In this document: piece by piece, positions 20,471 to 28,040 of the stretch
Layout: the number at the start of each line of letters is the position of its first letter
How positions within the stretch are numbered: the stretch's first letter is position 1
Source of the DNA: a virus
Virus record (IMG/VR): IMGVR_UViG_3300028801_000014
Location: 1 to 58,275 of that record
DNA length: 58,275 nt
Strand: one strand, 5' to 3'
Translations under genes and position numbers: made by a program
The notes under the pieces: model-generated
Told to the model about the DNA's origin: nothing
Databases searched by the model: none
Seen by the model: only the letters and a program-made list of their open reading frames with translations

Positions 20471-21733
20471 GTGGCACAGGCTCTTGCTGACTACACCTTC
20501 GTGAAAAAATGGGCCGACCAGTCTGATAAACTGGCCGGTCTTTTATTGCCGAAGAACGGATACGAATACACGATCACGCCCAACGTCGCAGAGCCGACGA
20601 CAACGATCCGTGTAACGAAGGCCAATATCTCTGACCCAACCAATCCGTTGGTTATCGGTCACGCGACGATCAACAATTACGACCTCGCACTTAGCCATCC
20701 CGAACAGGTTGTGAATACCATTGCTGAGATCGTCATGCAGATCGTGAACAACTGGGAGAAGCATCTAGCGATAATGAATGCGCCCAAATTACCCGACAGC
20801 GCGTTTCAAGTACTTCAGCAGCAGACGAGCTTGGCCCAACAGCTCAGTGGTGCCTACAGTGGTCTGCTAGGTGGCAGTGCAGCACTGTCTGCGATAGGCG
20901 CGGGCATCGTTGACAACAGTTTGTCTACACTGGTGGACACAAGTAGCATAGCCGGGTTCGACAACGGCATTCAGAGCAAGTACAGCTCCCCTCTCAACGT
21001 CAATACCAGCAAACTCCTCGCGGACCAACTCGACAAAGACAAGAAGGAGATGGACAAGGCGATAGCAGAGAACGCTCCCAACGCCAAGTACCTAGTCGAG
21101 CAGTACTGGATGAAGCTCAAGTCCTTTCAGGCTACGCAGGAGAAGGAGAAGCTGGCCAGCGAAGAGAAACAAAAGCTGGAGTACATAAAGAAGTATGGTG
21201 GCGTCATCCAGAACACCGGAACGATCACTAAGAACGACGGTACTGTGCTGACGGTCGCGGGCATCAAGCAGGCTGTCCAGTCGTTACAGGGCAAGTCGGT
21301 CATGCCCTTGGAACCTAAGTATATACTCGTGCCACCTAACTTTGAGGGTATAGAGGACGCTGATTGGGGAGATGGCCCCTCTGCTGCGCAGCTCAAAGCT
21401 CTAAAGCCTGAGGCAGCCAAGTACGTCAAGGATCGCGGGGATTTTGGATCGCAGGCCGGTCAACGGTTCATCATGAAGCTAGGCGCGATGGGTAACATGC
21501 ATGTGACATTCAGGGGCAAGATCGCGTACTCTCCGTCGAAGCGTACCACGTACACCTTCTTCTGCGACCAGTGTCCTGACACAAAGCTCGATGTCACTAC
21601 TCCTATAGCCGTCGCCCAGCTCGAAGAGTTTGACGCGACCGGGGAGGATGTGGTACGCTTCTGTACATATCACCAGCACCTCGTAGCCGCCGCGCCGAGC
21701 GGGGAAGGTAGGAAGTTCCGTGAGGCCGACTGA
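20471..21733 (+). CDS. large coiled protein ending in GRKFREAD
   Basis: 420 residues from a GTG. A beta-rich N-terminal part (YEYTITPNVAEPTTTIRV), Ala/Ser/Gly-rich centre and a Lys/Glu helix (FQATQEKEKLASEEKQKLEY). Near the C-terminus TYTFFCDQCPDTKLD and VVRFCTYHQHL provide two C/H pairs that may bind zinc. It ends with GRKFREAD, one of six copies of a shared tail motif in this genome. Function unknown; one of the largest proteins in the region, so perhaps a replication or virion component. Confidence 0.7.
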   Translation: MAQALADYTFVKKWADQSDKLAGLLLPKNGYEYTITPNVAEPTTTIRVTKANISDPTNPLVIGHATINNYDLALSHPEQVVNTIAEIVMQIVNNWEKHLAIMNAPKLPDSAFQVLQQQTSLAQQLSGAYSGLLGGSAALSAIGAGIVDNSLSTLVDTSSIAGFDNGIQSKYSSPLNVNTSKLLADQLDKDKKEMDKAIAENAPNAKYLVEQYWMKLKSFQATQEKEKLASEEKQKLEYIKKYGGVIQNTGTITKNDGTVLTVAGIKQAVQSLQGKSVMPLEPKYILVPPNFEGIEDADWGDGPSAAQLKALKPEAAKYVKDRGDFGSQAGQRFIMKLGAMGNMHVTFRGKIAYSPSKRTTYTFFCDQCPDTKLDVTTPIAVAQLEEFDATGEDVVRFCTYHQHLVAAAPSGEGRKFREAD

Positions 21734-21773
21734 GCTTAGTCTAGCACGCGAGAAGAGAATCAAGGAGAAGCAG

Positions 21774-21974
21774 ATGCCACCGAAGAGCTACGGACATTGG
21801 GGAGATGCAAGCGACTTCTTCCTCGCATACGACCCGATGGCGGGCGTGAAGGAGTACACGTCCAAGATGCAGTCGATCTACGATCTACCCATACCGGGGT
21901 TGGAGAGGACCAAGGCCATACCCGTAGTCGAGGCCCGCGTCAGTTCTAATCACCGCAGATTCCGCGACGAATAG
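21774..21974 (+). CDS. small protein ending in HRRFRDE
   Basis: 66 residues from an ATG with SD AAGGAGAAG; the frame is open to a GTG at 21720 that overlaps the preceding gene. MPPKSYGHWGDASDFFLAYD at the start; the last seven residues HRRFRDE match the recurrent tail motif. A strong promoter follows right after the stop. Confidence 0.65.
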   Translation: MPPKSYGHWGDASDFFLAYDPMAGVKEYTSKMQSIYDLPIPGLERTKAIPVVEARVSSNHRRFRDE

Positions 21975-21976
21975 GC

Positions 21977-22005
21977 TTGACATTCACCGCACGACCGTGT
22001 ACTGT
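21977..22005 (+). promoter_or_regulatory. promoter of acidic protein gene
   Basis: TTGACA (21977-21982), 17-nt spacer, TACTGT (22000-22005), about 50 bases before the start at 22055. Confidence 0.7.
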
Positions 22006-22054
22006 GTACTAAGCGTCCATGCAGCACAACCCAAAATTTTCACCTAGGAGTCTT

Positions 22055-22324
22055 ATGGCAGGTTTGATGTTCGAAGAGTCGATTGATCGCACCCCTACCC
22101 CGGCGATGCTGGCCGGTGTGACACCCTTACCCGATGATGACTTCGACGAGAAGAACGACATCATTGTCGAAGACGATGACAGTCTCGACGACGACTACAT
22201 CCACGATTGCGATGAGGACGACGAAGACGAGGATGACGACTTCTACGACGACGACGACGATGACTTCTGGGACGATGAAGACGAGGATGATCTTGACGAC
22301 TCCGACATCGACGACGAGTACTAA
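22055..22324 (+). CDS. extremely acidic protein, possible DNA mimic
   Basis: 89 residues from an ATG with SD AGGAGTC. From residue about 28 the protein is almost only Asp and Glu with spaced Tyr, Trp and Phe (DDFYDDDDDDFWDDEDED). Net charge is near -50. Such proteins imitate the phosphate backbone of DNA and inhibit restriction enzymes, nucleoid proteins or repair enzymes (Ocr, Ugi and ArdA act this way). It has its own strong promoter, which fits an early anti-host role. The Asp repeats could also be a low-complexity linker. Confidence 0.75.
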   Translation: MAGLMFEESIDRTPTPAMLAGVTPLPDDDFDEKNDIIVEDDDSLDDDYIHDCDEDDEDEDDDFYDDDDDDFWDDEDEDDLDDSDIDDEY

Positions 22325-22520
22325 CCTGTCTGAGCCTTCGGACAACGAAGTCTGGGAATTGGGCTATGCGGCGTTCCAACGTGGCTGGACTAAGATTCCC
22401 CCGGCAACGGTCGTCCGGCAGCGCCTAGGTACCAAGGAACGCGAAGGAATGGCCTCTGTATGGATCAGGGGCTACGACGCGGCGAAGAGAGACGAAGTTT
22501 TCGCCTACCACGAAATCTAA
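22287..22520 (+). CDS. small protein, weak RMF-like pattern
   Basis: The coding part is clear from about 22326: SEPSDNEVWELGYAAFQRGW and REGMASVWIRGYDAAKRDE. Two G-Y-x-A-x-x-x-G / W-x-x-G-Y-x-A halves resemble the ribosome modulation factor layout, though this is weak. The start is unclear: ATG 22287 overlaps the acidic gene in another frame, with CTG 22326 as an alternative. Fusion to the acidic frame by frameshift cannot be excluded. Confidence 0.5.
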   Translation: MILTTPTSTTSTNLSEPSDNEVWELGYAAFQRGWTKIPPATVVRQRLGTKEREGMASVWIRGYDAAKRDEVFAYHEI

Positions 22521-22546
22521 CCATTCACGAACGTGAACAAGGAGCT

Positions 22547-22828
22547 ATGATGAACGAGCAGAGCGCAACAGGAGCAGTAGGACCGAAGGCACGTAGCGTG
22601 GAAGATGTACGCGCACTGGGCCGCCATGAAGTGACGTTGCAGCACGCGACGGCAGAGTCCAAAGGCTTCATTGCAGACGAGGACGAAACCCTCGAAGGGC
22701 GTGTTGGTCGGCAGATTCTCGCCACCCTCGTCGTAGCCGAGCAGCTTGCGGGCATCCGCGAGGCGCTGGGGAAGATCGCCCTGACCGGCGCACTGGGCCT
22801 GTTGGCCACGACAAAGGTCGGCAAGTAA
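22547..22828 (+). CDS. unknown protein, 93 aa
   Basis: Two tandem ATGs follow SD AAGGAGCT. Polar N-terminus (SATGAVGPKARSVEDVRALG), helical C-terminus with QLAGIREALGKIALTGALGL. No family recognised; neighbours are small early-type genes. Confidence 0.6.
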   Translation: MMNEQSATGAVGPKARSVEDVRALGRHEVTLQHATAESKGFIADEDETLEGRVGRQILATLVVAEQLAGIREALGKIALTGALGLLATTKVGK

Positions 22829-22829
22829 T

Positions 22830-23063
22830 ATGGGACAGGAGATCGAGGACGACTTTGTAGCTGAGCCTTCGCGTGAGCTACGCTGCGTGGATTGTAAGCA
22901 GGTAGTCGCGTACACCGACGCGTTCGTCCTCATCAAGTCTCCTGTGTACTGCTGGCAGGACGCTGAGAAGCGTTGGGCAAAACAAATGGAAGAGGCGGGT
23001 GTCGAGGATGCCCGCCCTCTCCACAAACCCACACTGGTAAAGAGGAGCATCTTAGATGCCTGA
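22830..23063 (+). CDS. small CxxC protein
   Basis: 77 residues. LRCVDCKQVVAYTDAF contains a single C-x2-C knuckle followed by a third Cys in SPVYCWQDAEKRW, so a partial zinc ribbon is possible. Overlaps the next gene by eight bases. Unknown function. Confidence 0.6.
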   Translation: MGQEIEDDFVAEPSRELRCVDCKQVVAYTDAFVLIKSPVYCWQDAEKRWAKQMEEAGVEDARPLHKPTLVKRSILDA

Positions 23064-23400
23064 GTATCACAAGTACAACACCAATGACTACGTGCGCGTC
23101 CGTCTCAACACGATTGGTCTGGAAATCTATTACAGGTACCTGCAACAGGGCTACCAAGCTCTGAAACAGAAAGCGCCTAGCATAAAGCAGCGCCATCCGT
23201 TGCAGGTCATAGTGCCGGACTCGGACGGCTACCACGAGATGTCCCTGTACCAACTTATGCACGTATTCGGTCCTTCCATCTACGGCCCCGGCGCGGAGAG
23301 TCCCTTCGAGGACAATGTGGTCGAGTTCGACGGCCAGAAGGTGTACACCAAGTTCAACAACGAGCAGGTAAACAGAGAGCTTGACGGATTGGACGAATAG
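23056..23400 (+). CDS. conserved phage-type protein, unknown
   Basis: 114 residues, MPEYHKYNTNDYVRVRLN. The pattern YVRVRLNTIGLEIYYRYLQQ with a later FQ/HVFGPSIYGPG segment resembles small phage proteins of unknown function. SD GAGGAGC. A promoter for the next gene lies in its last codons. Confidence 0.6.
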   Translation: MPEYHKYNTNDYVRVRLNTIGLEIYYRYLQQGYQALKQKAPSIKQRHPLQVIVPDSDGYHEMSLYQLMHVFGPSIYGPGAESPFEDNVVEFDGQKVYTKFNNEQVNRELDGLDE

Positions 23401-23409
23401 GAGTACTAT
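23381..23409 (+). promoter_or_regulatory. promoter for likely leaderless mRNA
   Basis: TTGACG (23381-23386), 17-nt spacer, TACTAT (23404-23409); the next ATG begins six bases later at 23416 with no SD, so transcription should start at or within a base or two of the start codon. Confidence 0.65.
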
Positions 23410-23415
23410 TCAGAA

Positions 23416-23772
23416 ATGGGAATGAGTGAAAAGCACCGAGAGCTTCTGGAGGCTGTACGGACCAATGGATTCATTCCGGCTTCCAGCTCCATAGTACTCA
23501 GTAAGATTTTGCGCGAGGATGCGCAACAACAGGAGAAGGGCGATGCCACTAAAGACCGGAACATCACAATCCACCATATCATCGAATATAAAGACCGAGA
23601 AGGCAGCCGGGAAGCCACAAAAACAAGCGGTGGCAATTGCCCTGTCGAAGGCTTCTCGGAAGGCTGGAAGGACCAGAGCTGGGATGCCGAAGGTACGAGG
23701 CCGGTAGCTATCTTAGCAAGAACTGCGGAGATCATCTTCCGTCACCATGAGCGTAGCAGAAACCAGAAGTAG
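23416..23772 (+). CDS. unknown protein; 3' part overlaps another gene
   Basis: The N-terminal 40 residues (MGMSEKHRELLEAVRTNGF, SSSIVLSKILREDAQQQ) look like real helical protein and start at a leaderless promoter. From residue about 43 the frame overlaps the better-supported gene at 23543-23707, where its composition is odd, so either the gene is truncated or both frames are used. Confidence 0.45.
   Translation: MGMSEKHRELLEAVRTNGFIPASSSIVLSKILREDAQQQEKGDATKDRNITIHHIIEYKDREGSREATKTSGGNCPVEGFSEGWKDQSWDAEGTRPVAILARTAEIIFRHHERSRNQK
23543..23707 (+). CDS. DUF6496-like small basic protein
   Basis: 54 residues, SD AGGAGAAGGG. MPLKTGTSQSTISSNIKTE followed by AAGKPQKQAVAIALSKA is a very conserved signature of small phage and bacterial proteins (DUF6496-like); the C-terminus is Arg-rich. 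Function unknown, likely nucleic-acid binding by charge. Confidence 0.75.
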   Translation: MPLKTGTSQSTISSNIKTEKAAGKPQKQAVAIALSKASRKAGRTRAGMPKVRGR

Positions 23773-24295
23773 GCCACCGGCCAGAAAAGAGATCACCTTG
23801 CGTACATCAGCAGAAGTAATGGAAATGCAGAACACCTTCATCACTGTCACCAACGTTAGAGCCTCCGAAGACCGTGAGGGCTACATCGCCGCAGCTCAGG
23901 TCGGTGCTTTGTTTGAACTCGCCGCGCAGTTGGCCAAGTCGAACGAGCTGAAGGAGACCGAGCTGGAACTTCTCCACGCACAGGTACACGCCACACTCGA
24001 CGGAGCCGAGCATATCGCTCAGCACGTGGCCGAAGTAGCAGACACCTTGGACTCCATCGCGTCCTCGACCGAAGAGCAGCTTGGCATCTACGCCGACGTG
24101 AACAACTACGTTCTCGACGAGGACGAAGACGGCGACCTGATCTACGTGCCTGAGTCGGATGTACGCATCAACGCGGCCTACCGCCAAGGACTCGAAGACG
24201 CCGACCAAGCAGCTCACGACGCCTTCTCCGACGACGGCAACCCCCACTTCGGTACCACCGACACGGACAACGGCGACAACTCGGGACTCTACTAA
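23747..24295 (+). CDS. unknown acidic helical protein
   Basis: 182 residues. Long amphipathic helices (AAAQVGALFELAAQLAKSNE, AEHIAQHVAEVADTLDSIAS) and an acidic C-terminus (DEDEDGDLIYVPESD, TTDTDNGDNSGLY). ATG 23747 lacks an SD; ATG 23819 is an alternative. May form a coiled-coil oligomer. Family not recognised. Confidence 0.6.
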   Translation: MSVAETRSRPPARKEITLRTSAEVMEMQNTFITVTNVRASEDREGYIAAAQVGALFELAAQLAKSNELKETELELLHAQVHATLDGAEHIAQHVAEVADTLDSIASSTEEQLGIYADVNNYVLDEDEDGDLIYVPESDVRINAAYRQGLEDADQAAHDAFSDDGNPHFGTTDTDNGDNSGLY

Positions 24296-24296
24296 C

Positions 24297-24518
24297 TTGT
24301 TCGAAAAGACCAAAGCCGCGAATCCGGGTGCGCGTCACTGCCGCCCGGACTGCCTGCCCAAGGACATCCAAGTCCGCGTATGGGGAACTGAAGAGGGACG
24401 TGCCCACATGTTCTCTTACTGCAAGGTCTGTGGGATGCACTCCGGGTACGAACCCAACGCCCTCACCGACACACCCAACAAGTTCAAACAGATGGCTCAG
24501 GCCGAGGAGAAGTACTGA
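24297..24518 (+). CDS. small Cys-rich protein
   Basis: 73 residues from a TTG one base after the preceding stop. CRPDCLPKDIQVRVWG and FSYCKVCGMHSGY give four Cys arranged as a zinc ribbon. No SD is visible, so translation is probably by reinitiation. Function unknown. Confidence 0.55.
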   Translation: MFEKTKAANPGARHCRPDCLPKDIQVRVWGTEEGRAHMFSYCKVCGMHSGYEPNALTDTPNKFKQMAQAEEKY

Positions 24519-24519
24519 G

Positions 24520-24876
24520 ATGACTCAGACAGGAGCAAAGGTACTGGGCCAACGGTTCACCGTATGGTACTGGGCAGGCCACCGAAAATTTCCTACGTGG
24601 GCACGCAGCACCAAGGCTATGGACGTAGGCCTGTTCACTGCCATGGACCGGTACAAGCTCCTGTCTGACCTAGGATTCACCGTAGCACTATCATGGTCCG
24701 ATCCGATCCCCGGCAGGACTAAGGTTGCAGCCAAGTGGCCTTATATGTACACCAACCCCTACGGCGGCAAGAAGCCACCCTTCAGCCGGGAGAACAAGTA
24801 CAGGGGCATTGGTCTACCAGAGGCAGAGATTGATCGATACAACTCCAAGGAGCAGCCGGACGGTGCCGGGTTATGA
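24520..24876 (+). CDS. unknown aromatic-rich protein, 118 aa
   Basis: MTQTGAKVLGQRFTVWYWAG, many Trp/Tyr residues (AAKWPYMYTNPYGGKKPP). Start overlaps the upstream stop region (TGAGATGA) with GAGGAGAAG upstream. No family recognised. Confidence 0.6.
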   Translation: MTQTGAKVLGQRFTVWYWAGHRKFPTWARSTKAMDVGLFTAMDRYKLLSDLGFTVALSWSDPIPGRTKVAAKWPYMYTNPYGGKKPPFSRENKYRGIGLPEAEIDRYNSKEQPDGAGL

Positions 24877-25067
24877 GTGCCAAGTGCCCCAGTAAGTGCC
24901 TCACTCCTGACATAGCCGAGACCCTGAACGACTGGCCGCCGCGACCGACCGCCAAGTCACCCCTCTTCCAATCCGCCTTCAGGATCACCCCGACCGCCGA
25001 CCAGATGAGGGAACGCTACGACTGGCCGGAAGCCTTTTCTAAAGCCCTACCGAAAGGAGAACTATGA
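24873..25067 (+). CDS. small Pro-rich protein, 64 aa
   Basis: MSAKCPSKCLTPDIAETLND with Pro/Arg/Thr-rich middle. ATGA overlap with the upstream gene and ATGA overlap with the downstream gene. Unknown. Confidence 0.55.
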   Translation: MSAKCPSKCLTPDIAETLNDWPPRPTAKSPLFQSAFRITPTADQMRERYDWPEAFSKALPKGEL

Positions 25068-25273
25068 GCAGAGAGATCACCGTAGCTAAGGCCCGAGAGA
25101 TCGCACTGGCCGTCGTAGAGTCCGAGCTGGAAGTACCCGGACCCATACCCCCGGCAACCCTTGAAATGTTGGAGATTATCGGCCCACAACGAGTGGCTCA
25201 GTCAGCCGTGGTAGCCACCAAGCAGAGCATCGCCAAGAGACTGAACGAGACCTTCGACCTCTGGGAGAAGTAG
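25064..25273 (+). CDS. small helical protein, 69 aa
   Basis: MSREITVAKAREIALAVVES with SD GAAAGGAG. Mostly helical and amphipathic. Last gene before the terminator at 25411, so it closes the early rightward unit. Unknown function. Confidence 0.6.
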   Translation: MSREITVAKAREIALAVVESELEVPGPIPPATLEMLEIIGPQRVAQSAVVATKQSIAKRLNETFDLWEK

Positions 25274-25289
25274 AACAGAAACGTACAAA

Positions 25290-25366
25290 CGTATTTATAC
25301 GCTGACCAAGATTGAATACGCCTGCTGTCCTCTGGGCGGAGGAGAGCTGTAAGACGTATTTATACG
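25290..25366. repeat. two copies of operator-like palindrome CGTATTTATACG
   Basis: CGTATTTATACG at 25290-25301 and 25355-25366, each preceded by A and followed by C. The half-site CGTAT/ATACG recurs at 25958-25969 and within the promoter at 47829-47857. Confidence 0.75.
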
Positions 25367-25410
25367 CCCGTGGCTAGACTACGGCGTTCTGGGCGATATG
25401 CCCCAAGCGA

Positions 25411-25476
25411 AGCACCTAGGTTCTTGAGACACCCCCTTTCTGGGGACACTGTGTCAGGATGCCCTAGGTGCTTTTT
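25411..25476 (+). terminator. strong rho-independent terminator
   Basis: AGCACCTAGG (25411-25420) pairs perfectly with CCTAGGTGCT (25463-25472), followed by TTTT. Inner hairpins GACAC/GTGTC and CCCC-TTTCT-GGGG extend it. It ends the rightward transcript of the genes up to 25273. Confidence 0.85.
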
Positions 25477-25950
25477 GCTATCCGAAATGGTACCATCCTA
25501 CCTCCCTATACTCATCAGCCCCGTGTACCCCCATGCCAGCCTCAGGACGAGGCATCCTATTAGCGTCTCATACCTCCCTACCACCCTGTAGCCGGATATG
25601 ACCCCCTATAAGGGTACCTATTCAACCGATTGGTTGAGGGGTGTTGCTGTAGGTCGGCTGGGGAGGTGGCAGGAGGTAGGCCCTTGTACTGACAAGGGTT
25701 TGCTAGTGGCTCTGGCCGCACCAGCTTGAGCTGGCGTGCCGGTACCGGGCGGACTCCCCGGCATGGCCTGTCGAGAGGGTTGGTTTGACACCCTATCCCC
25801 TGTGTTATCAACGACTTACGGCTACACTGACACGCATCACATGAACAACTGGCCATACCCCTAACATACCAAACGACTTACACGATCAGGGTATCGTAAG
25901 TTGTTGAAATAATTAGTCTTATCTATGCAGTCTGCATTATGGGGAATTGC

Positions 25951-25976
25951 AGACAAACGTATAAATACGTGTCTGG
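25951..25976. repeat. inverted repeat containing CGTATAAATACG
   Basis: CAGAC and GTCTG flank the palindrome CGTATAAATACG (25958-25969), making a 26-bp near-perfect inverted repeat. It is the same half-site as the copies at 25290, 25355 and 47837. Confidence 0.7.
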
Positions 25977-26036
25977 CGGGCCGTGCGTGCGAGTGGCGGA
26001 ATAGCGTGGCCTATCGCCTAACTGATACAAAAGCTT

Positions 26037-26051
26037 GCGTATTTGATACGC
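26037..26051. repeat. variant palindrome GCGTATTTGATACGC
   Basis: GCGTAT and ATACGC separated by TTG: the same half-site with a three-base spacer instead of two. Confidence 0.5.
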
Positions 26052-26140
26052 CTTAGAGACGCGATAGAAGAGCATAGGCAAGCAATACAAAGGCGCTATG
26101 GCTTTGATTGTCTTATAGGGGATTAGAGGCATTGGCCTAT

Positions 26141-26350
26141 GGAGATAGACGGGCCTTAGGTGGCCTTGGTTGTCTCCTTGTGTTGGTCTCATCTCTCTAT
26201 GTCTCCTTGGTCGCATGATGGGCCTAATATCATATTGGCAACTGATACCGCATAGGTGAAAGATTGTGGATACGTGTATCAGGATAGACGATAGGCTTTG
26301 TTCATTCAGGGATAGACAGACAATGATGGGCCGTTCATCTGGAGATAGAC
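26141..26350. repeat. GATAGAC iterons
   Basis: GGAGATAGAC occurs at 26141 and again at 26341, exactly 200 bp apart, with AGGATAGAC at 26281 and GGGATAGAC at 26309 between them. Four same-direction copies of GATAGAC in 210 bp of non-coding DNA. Confidence 0.6.
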
Positions 26351-26975
26351 AAATGAAGATTAGCGATTGTCATTCGCCTATGCTCTATAGCGTCTCAAGC
26401 TTCGCAATGCGGCGGGCCTTTGGTCTATAGGCGTATACAGTACGCAATTGGACGTTAGGATATCGCCGCATTTTTCTGACATAAAACTTGACAACTGCCC
26501 GGTGTTTGGCACTCGACTTGCTGGCAGCACGTGACGGGCCAAAGTCTGCATTTGAGATGAAAAAAGATGAATTGAGACGCTAATAGGTGCGTATGCAATT
26601 CTAAAGGAGTTACGGGCCGCATCTTCGCTTTTTATGCTCTTTTAGGGCGAACAAAAGGCGAAAGTGAAATTGAATCCTTGCCACCTAGCAGGCCCGCCAC
26701 GCTATCGGAAAAATCGAACGTCTTACCCTAGCTTGACGAAACGCGGGCCGCGTGTAGGCCGTCTAATGCGTTTTCCACAGTTTTCAAATGTGGTAGGAAA
26801 ACTCGTTTGGCCTTGTAATTGCTAGGCATTCGCACGATTTTGCTCTATATATTGATACGCGCTAAATCTCAGATGCTCACCCAAACGTGGGATAAACAAA
26901 TCTAAAAATAGATGTTGCACGCGGGCCGTCTCATGATAGGCTTATCGAGTAGTCAATTCATAAGGAGCTTACGCA

Positions 26976-27350
26976 ATGGCCTATTCGATTACAGTTTTTC
27001 ACTCCCCCGGTATCGGCACAACGTATCCCGTACGCAACAAAAGAGAACTAAATCGCGGGATTCGCAAGGCCATCAAACAAGATAAGCCGTTTCAGGTTGG
27101 CCACGACTTTGGGACAACCTTAGAGGCGGAGTCATACCGTAAGGAGTACGTTGATACACGTATCCCTGAGAATCCCCTAACCGTTGCCAATGATGAACTA
27201 ACATCGATATGGGGGGATATCCTAAATGCGCCTAATAGCGCGTGCGACGCTGAAACAGCGGGATGGGTTAGTGCAAACAAGGCCCGCGATTACATAGACA
27301 AGGCGCAAACTTGTCTGTTAGATGCGGTATACGGCAAAAAAGAGAAGTAA
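26976..27350 (+). CDS. unknown protein of island, 124 aa
   Basis: MAYSITVFHSPGIGTTYPVR, SD AAGGAGCTTACGCA. Mixed alpha/beta, basic N-terminal half, acidic C-terminal half. First gene of the compositionally distinct island; its leader AAGGAGCTTACGCAATG recurs before two following genes. No family recognised. Confidence 0.65.
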   Translation: MAYSITVFHSPGIGTTYPVRNKRELNRGIRKAIKQDKPFQVGHDFGTTLEAESYRKEYVDTRIPENPLTVANDELTSIWGDILNAPNSACDAETAGWVSANKARDYIDKAQTCLLDAVYGKKEK

Positions 27351-27426
27351 CCCGAATGGGGGATGTTTTCCACAGTCCCCCGTGCTATTCTGTCTCTGCA
27401 ATCAAACTTCACAAGGAGCTTACGCA

Positions 27427-27561
27427 ATGTATAAGGTTGAATTTCACTACTGGTATAGCGAAGAGTTGCATGAGTATTGGGCTGATTCTCTCGCCGTTGC
27501 CAACCGCATCGCGTCTGACCTTATGGACGATAACCATGTTGTTTCGATTGAACGTTACTAA
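27427..27561 (+). CDS. small protein, 44 aa
   Basis: MYKVEFHYWYSEELHEYWAD with the repeated leader AAGGAGCTTACGCAATG. A compact beta-alpha-beta pattern (VEFHYWY ... ANRIASDLM ... HVVSIERY) with no recognised family. A GGGGGA/TCCCCC hairpin (27358-27381) precedes it. Confidence 0.6.
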   Translation: MYKVEFHYWYSEELHEYWADSLAVANRIASDLMDDNHVVSIERY

Positions 27562-27584
27562 CCCTAGATAAAGGAGCTTACGCA

Positions 27585-27752
27585 ATGACTCAAGTACCTT
27601 TCGCATCTCTCCGCACAGGCGATTATTTCCGCATCTCACCCAATGGCCGATTGCTTGAAAAGGCGGGCCTATCAATCATGCAATCGGCGGGCAAGGTTGG
27701 GCCGATTCTCCCTATTACTTCAGCAAACGAACTAGTTTACGTGGGTGAATAG
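27585..27752 (+). CDS. small protein, 55 aa
   Basis: MTQVPFASLRTGDYFRISPN, third gene using the AAGGAGCTTACGCAATG leader. GDYFRI followed by VGPILPITSANELVYVGE looks like a small SH3-type beta barrel. Function unknown. Confidence 0.55.
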   Translation: MTQVPFASLRTGDYFRISPNGRLLEKAGLSIMQSAGKVGPILPITSANELVYVGE

Positions 27753-27756
27753 TCCA

Positions 27757-27981
27757 ATGCATACCGTTACGGGCCTTGTGATTTTCACCAACTTCGCTTT
27801 TATCCTTGCGTCAATCGTGCGGTATTTCAATGATGCGCCTAACCCTAGGCCCGTACCTGATACGCTTGCACCTCAGATAGATGCATCACGGGCCTTTGTG
27901 GACGCGATGAACGAGAGACGGCGGGCCGCGTGCCCTGAGTCTAACTTCATCGGTTCACGTGCAACTGACAAAAAAGCTTGA
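27757..27981 (+). CDS. small membrane protein
   Basis: 74 residues. MHTVTGLVIFTNFAFILAS is one membrane helix, then a polar C-terminus with two Cys-free helices. The frame is also open from a GTG at 27745 that overlaps the upstream stop. Unknown. Confidence 0.55.
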   Translation: MHTVTGLVIFTNFAFILASIVRYFNDAPNPRPVPDTLAPQIDASRAFVDAMNERRRAACPESNFIGSRATDKKA

Positions 27982-28007
27982 CACGTTTCTCTCGTTTCGA
28001 TTAGACT
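27978..28007 (+). promoter_or_regulatory. island promoter
   Basis: AGCTTGACACG with TTGACA at 27978-27983 and TAGACT at 28002-28007. The AGCTTGACACG box is shared with the promoters at 28687 and 37080. Confidence 0.6.
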
Positions 28008-28040
28008 ATCTAAGTAGTCAAATTCATATAGGAGTGCAAC

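Larger units (their letters stand above)
25274..26975. other. 1.7-kb non-coding region with repeats, possible origin
   Basis: No frame in it has a start, SD and sensible composition. It contains a terminator (25411-25476), CGTAT-NN-ATACG palindromes (25290, 25355, 25958), a variant at 26037, a long inverted repeat around 25951-25976, and GATAGAC iterons (26141-26350). Base composition and word use change here: GGGCC words become frequent from about 25970. Repeated short iterons next to AT-rich tracts suit a replication origin or a control region for the genes to the right. This is inference. Confidence 0.5.

Noticed and set aside
23416-23772. Full-length 118-codon frame as the only gene here
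   Set aside because: Its second half is out of frame with the well-conserved DUF6496-like gene at 23543, so the full length is doubtful; kept only at low confidence.
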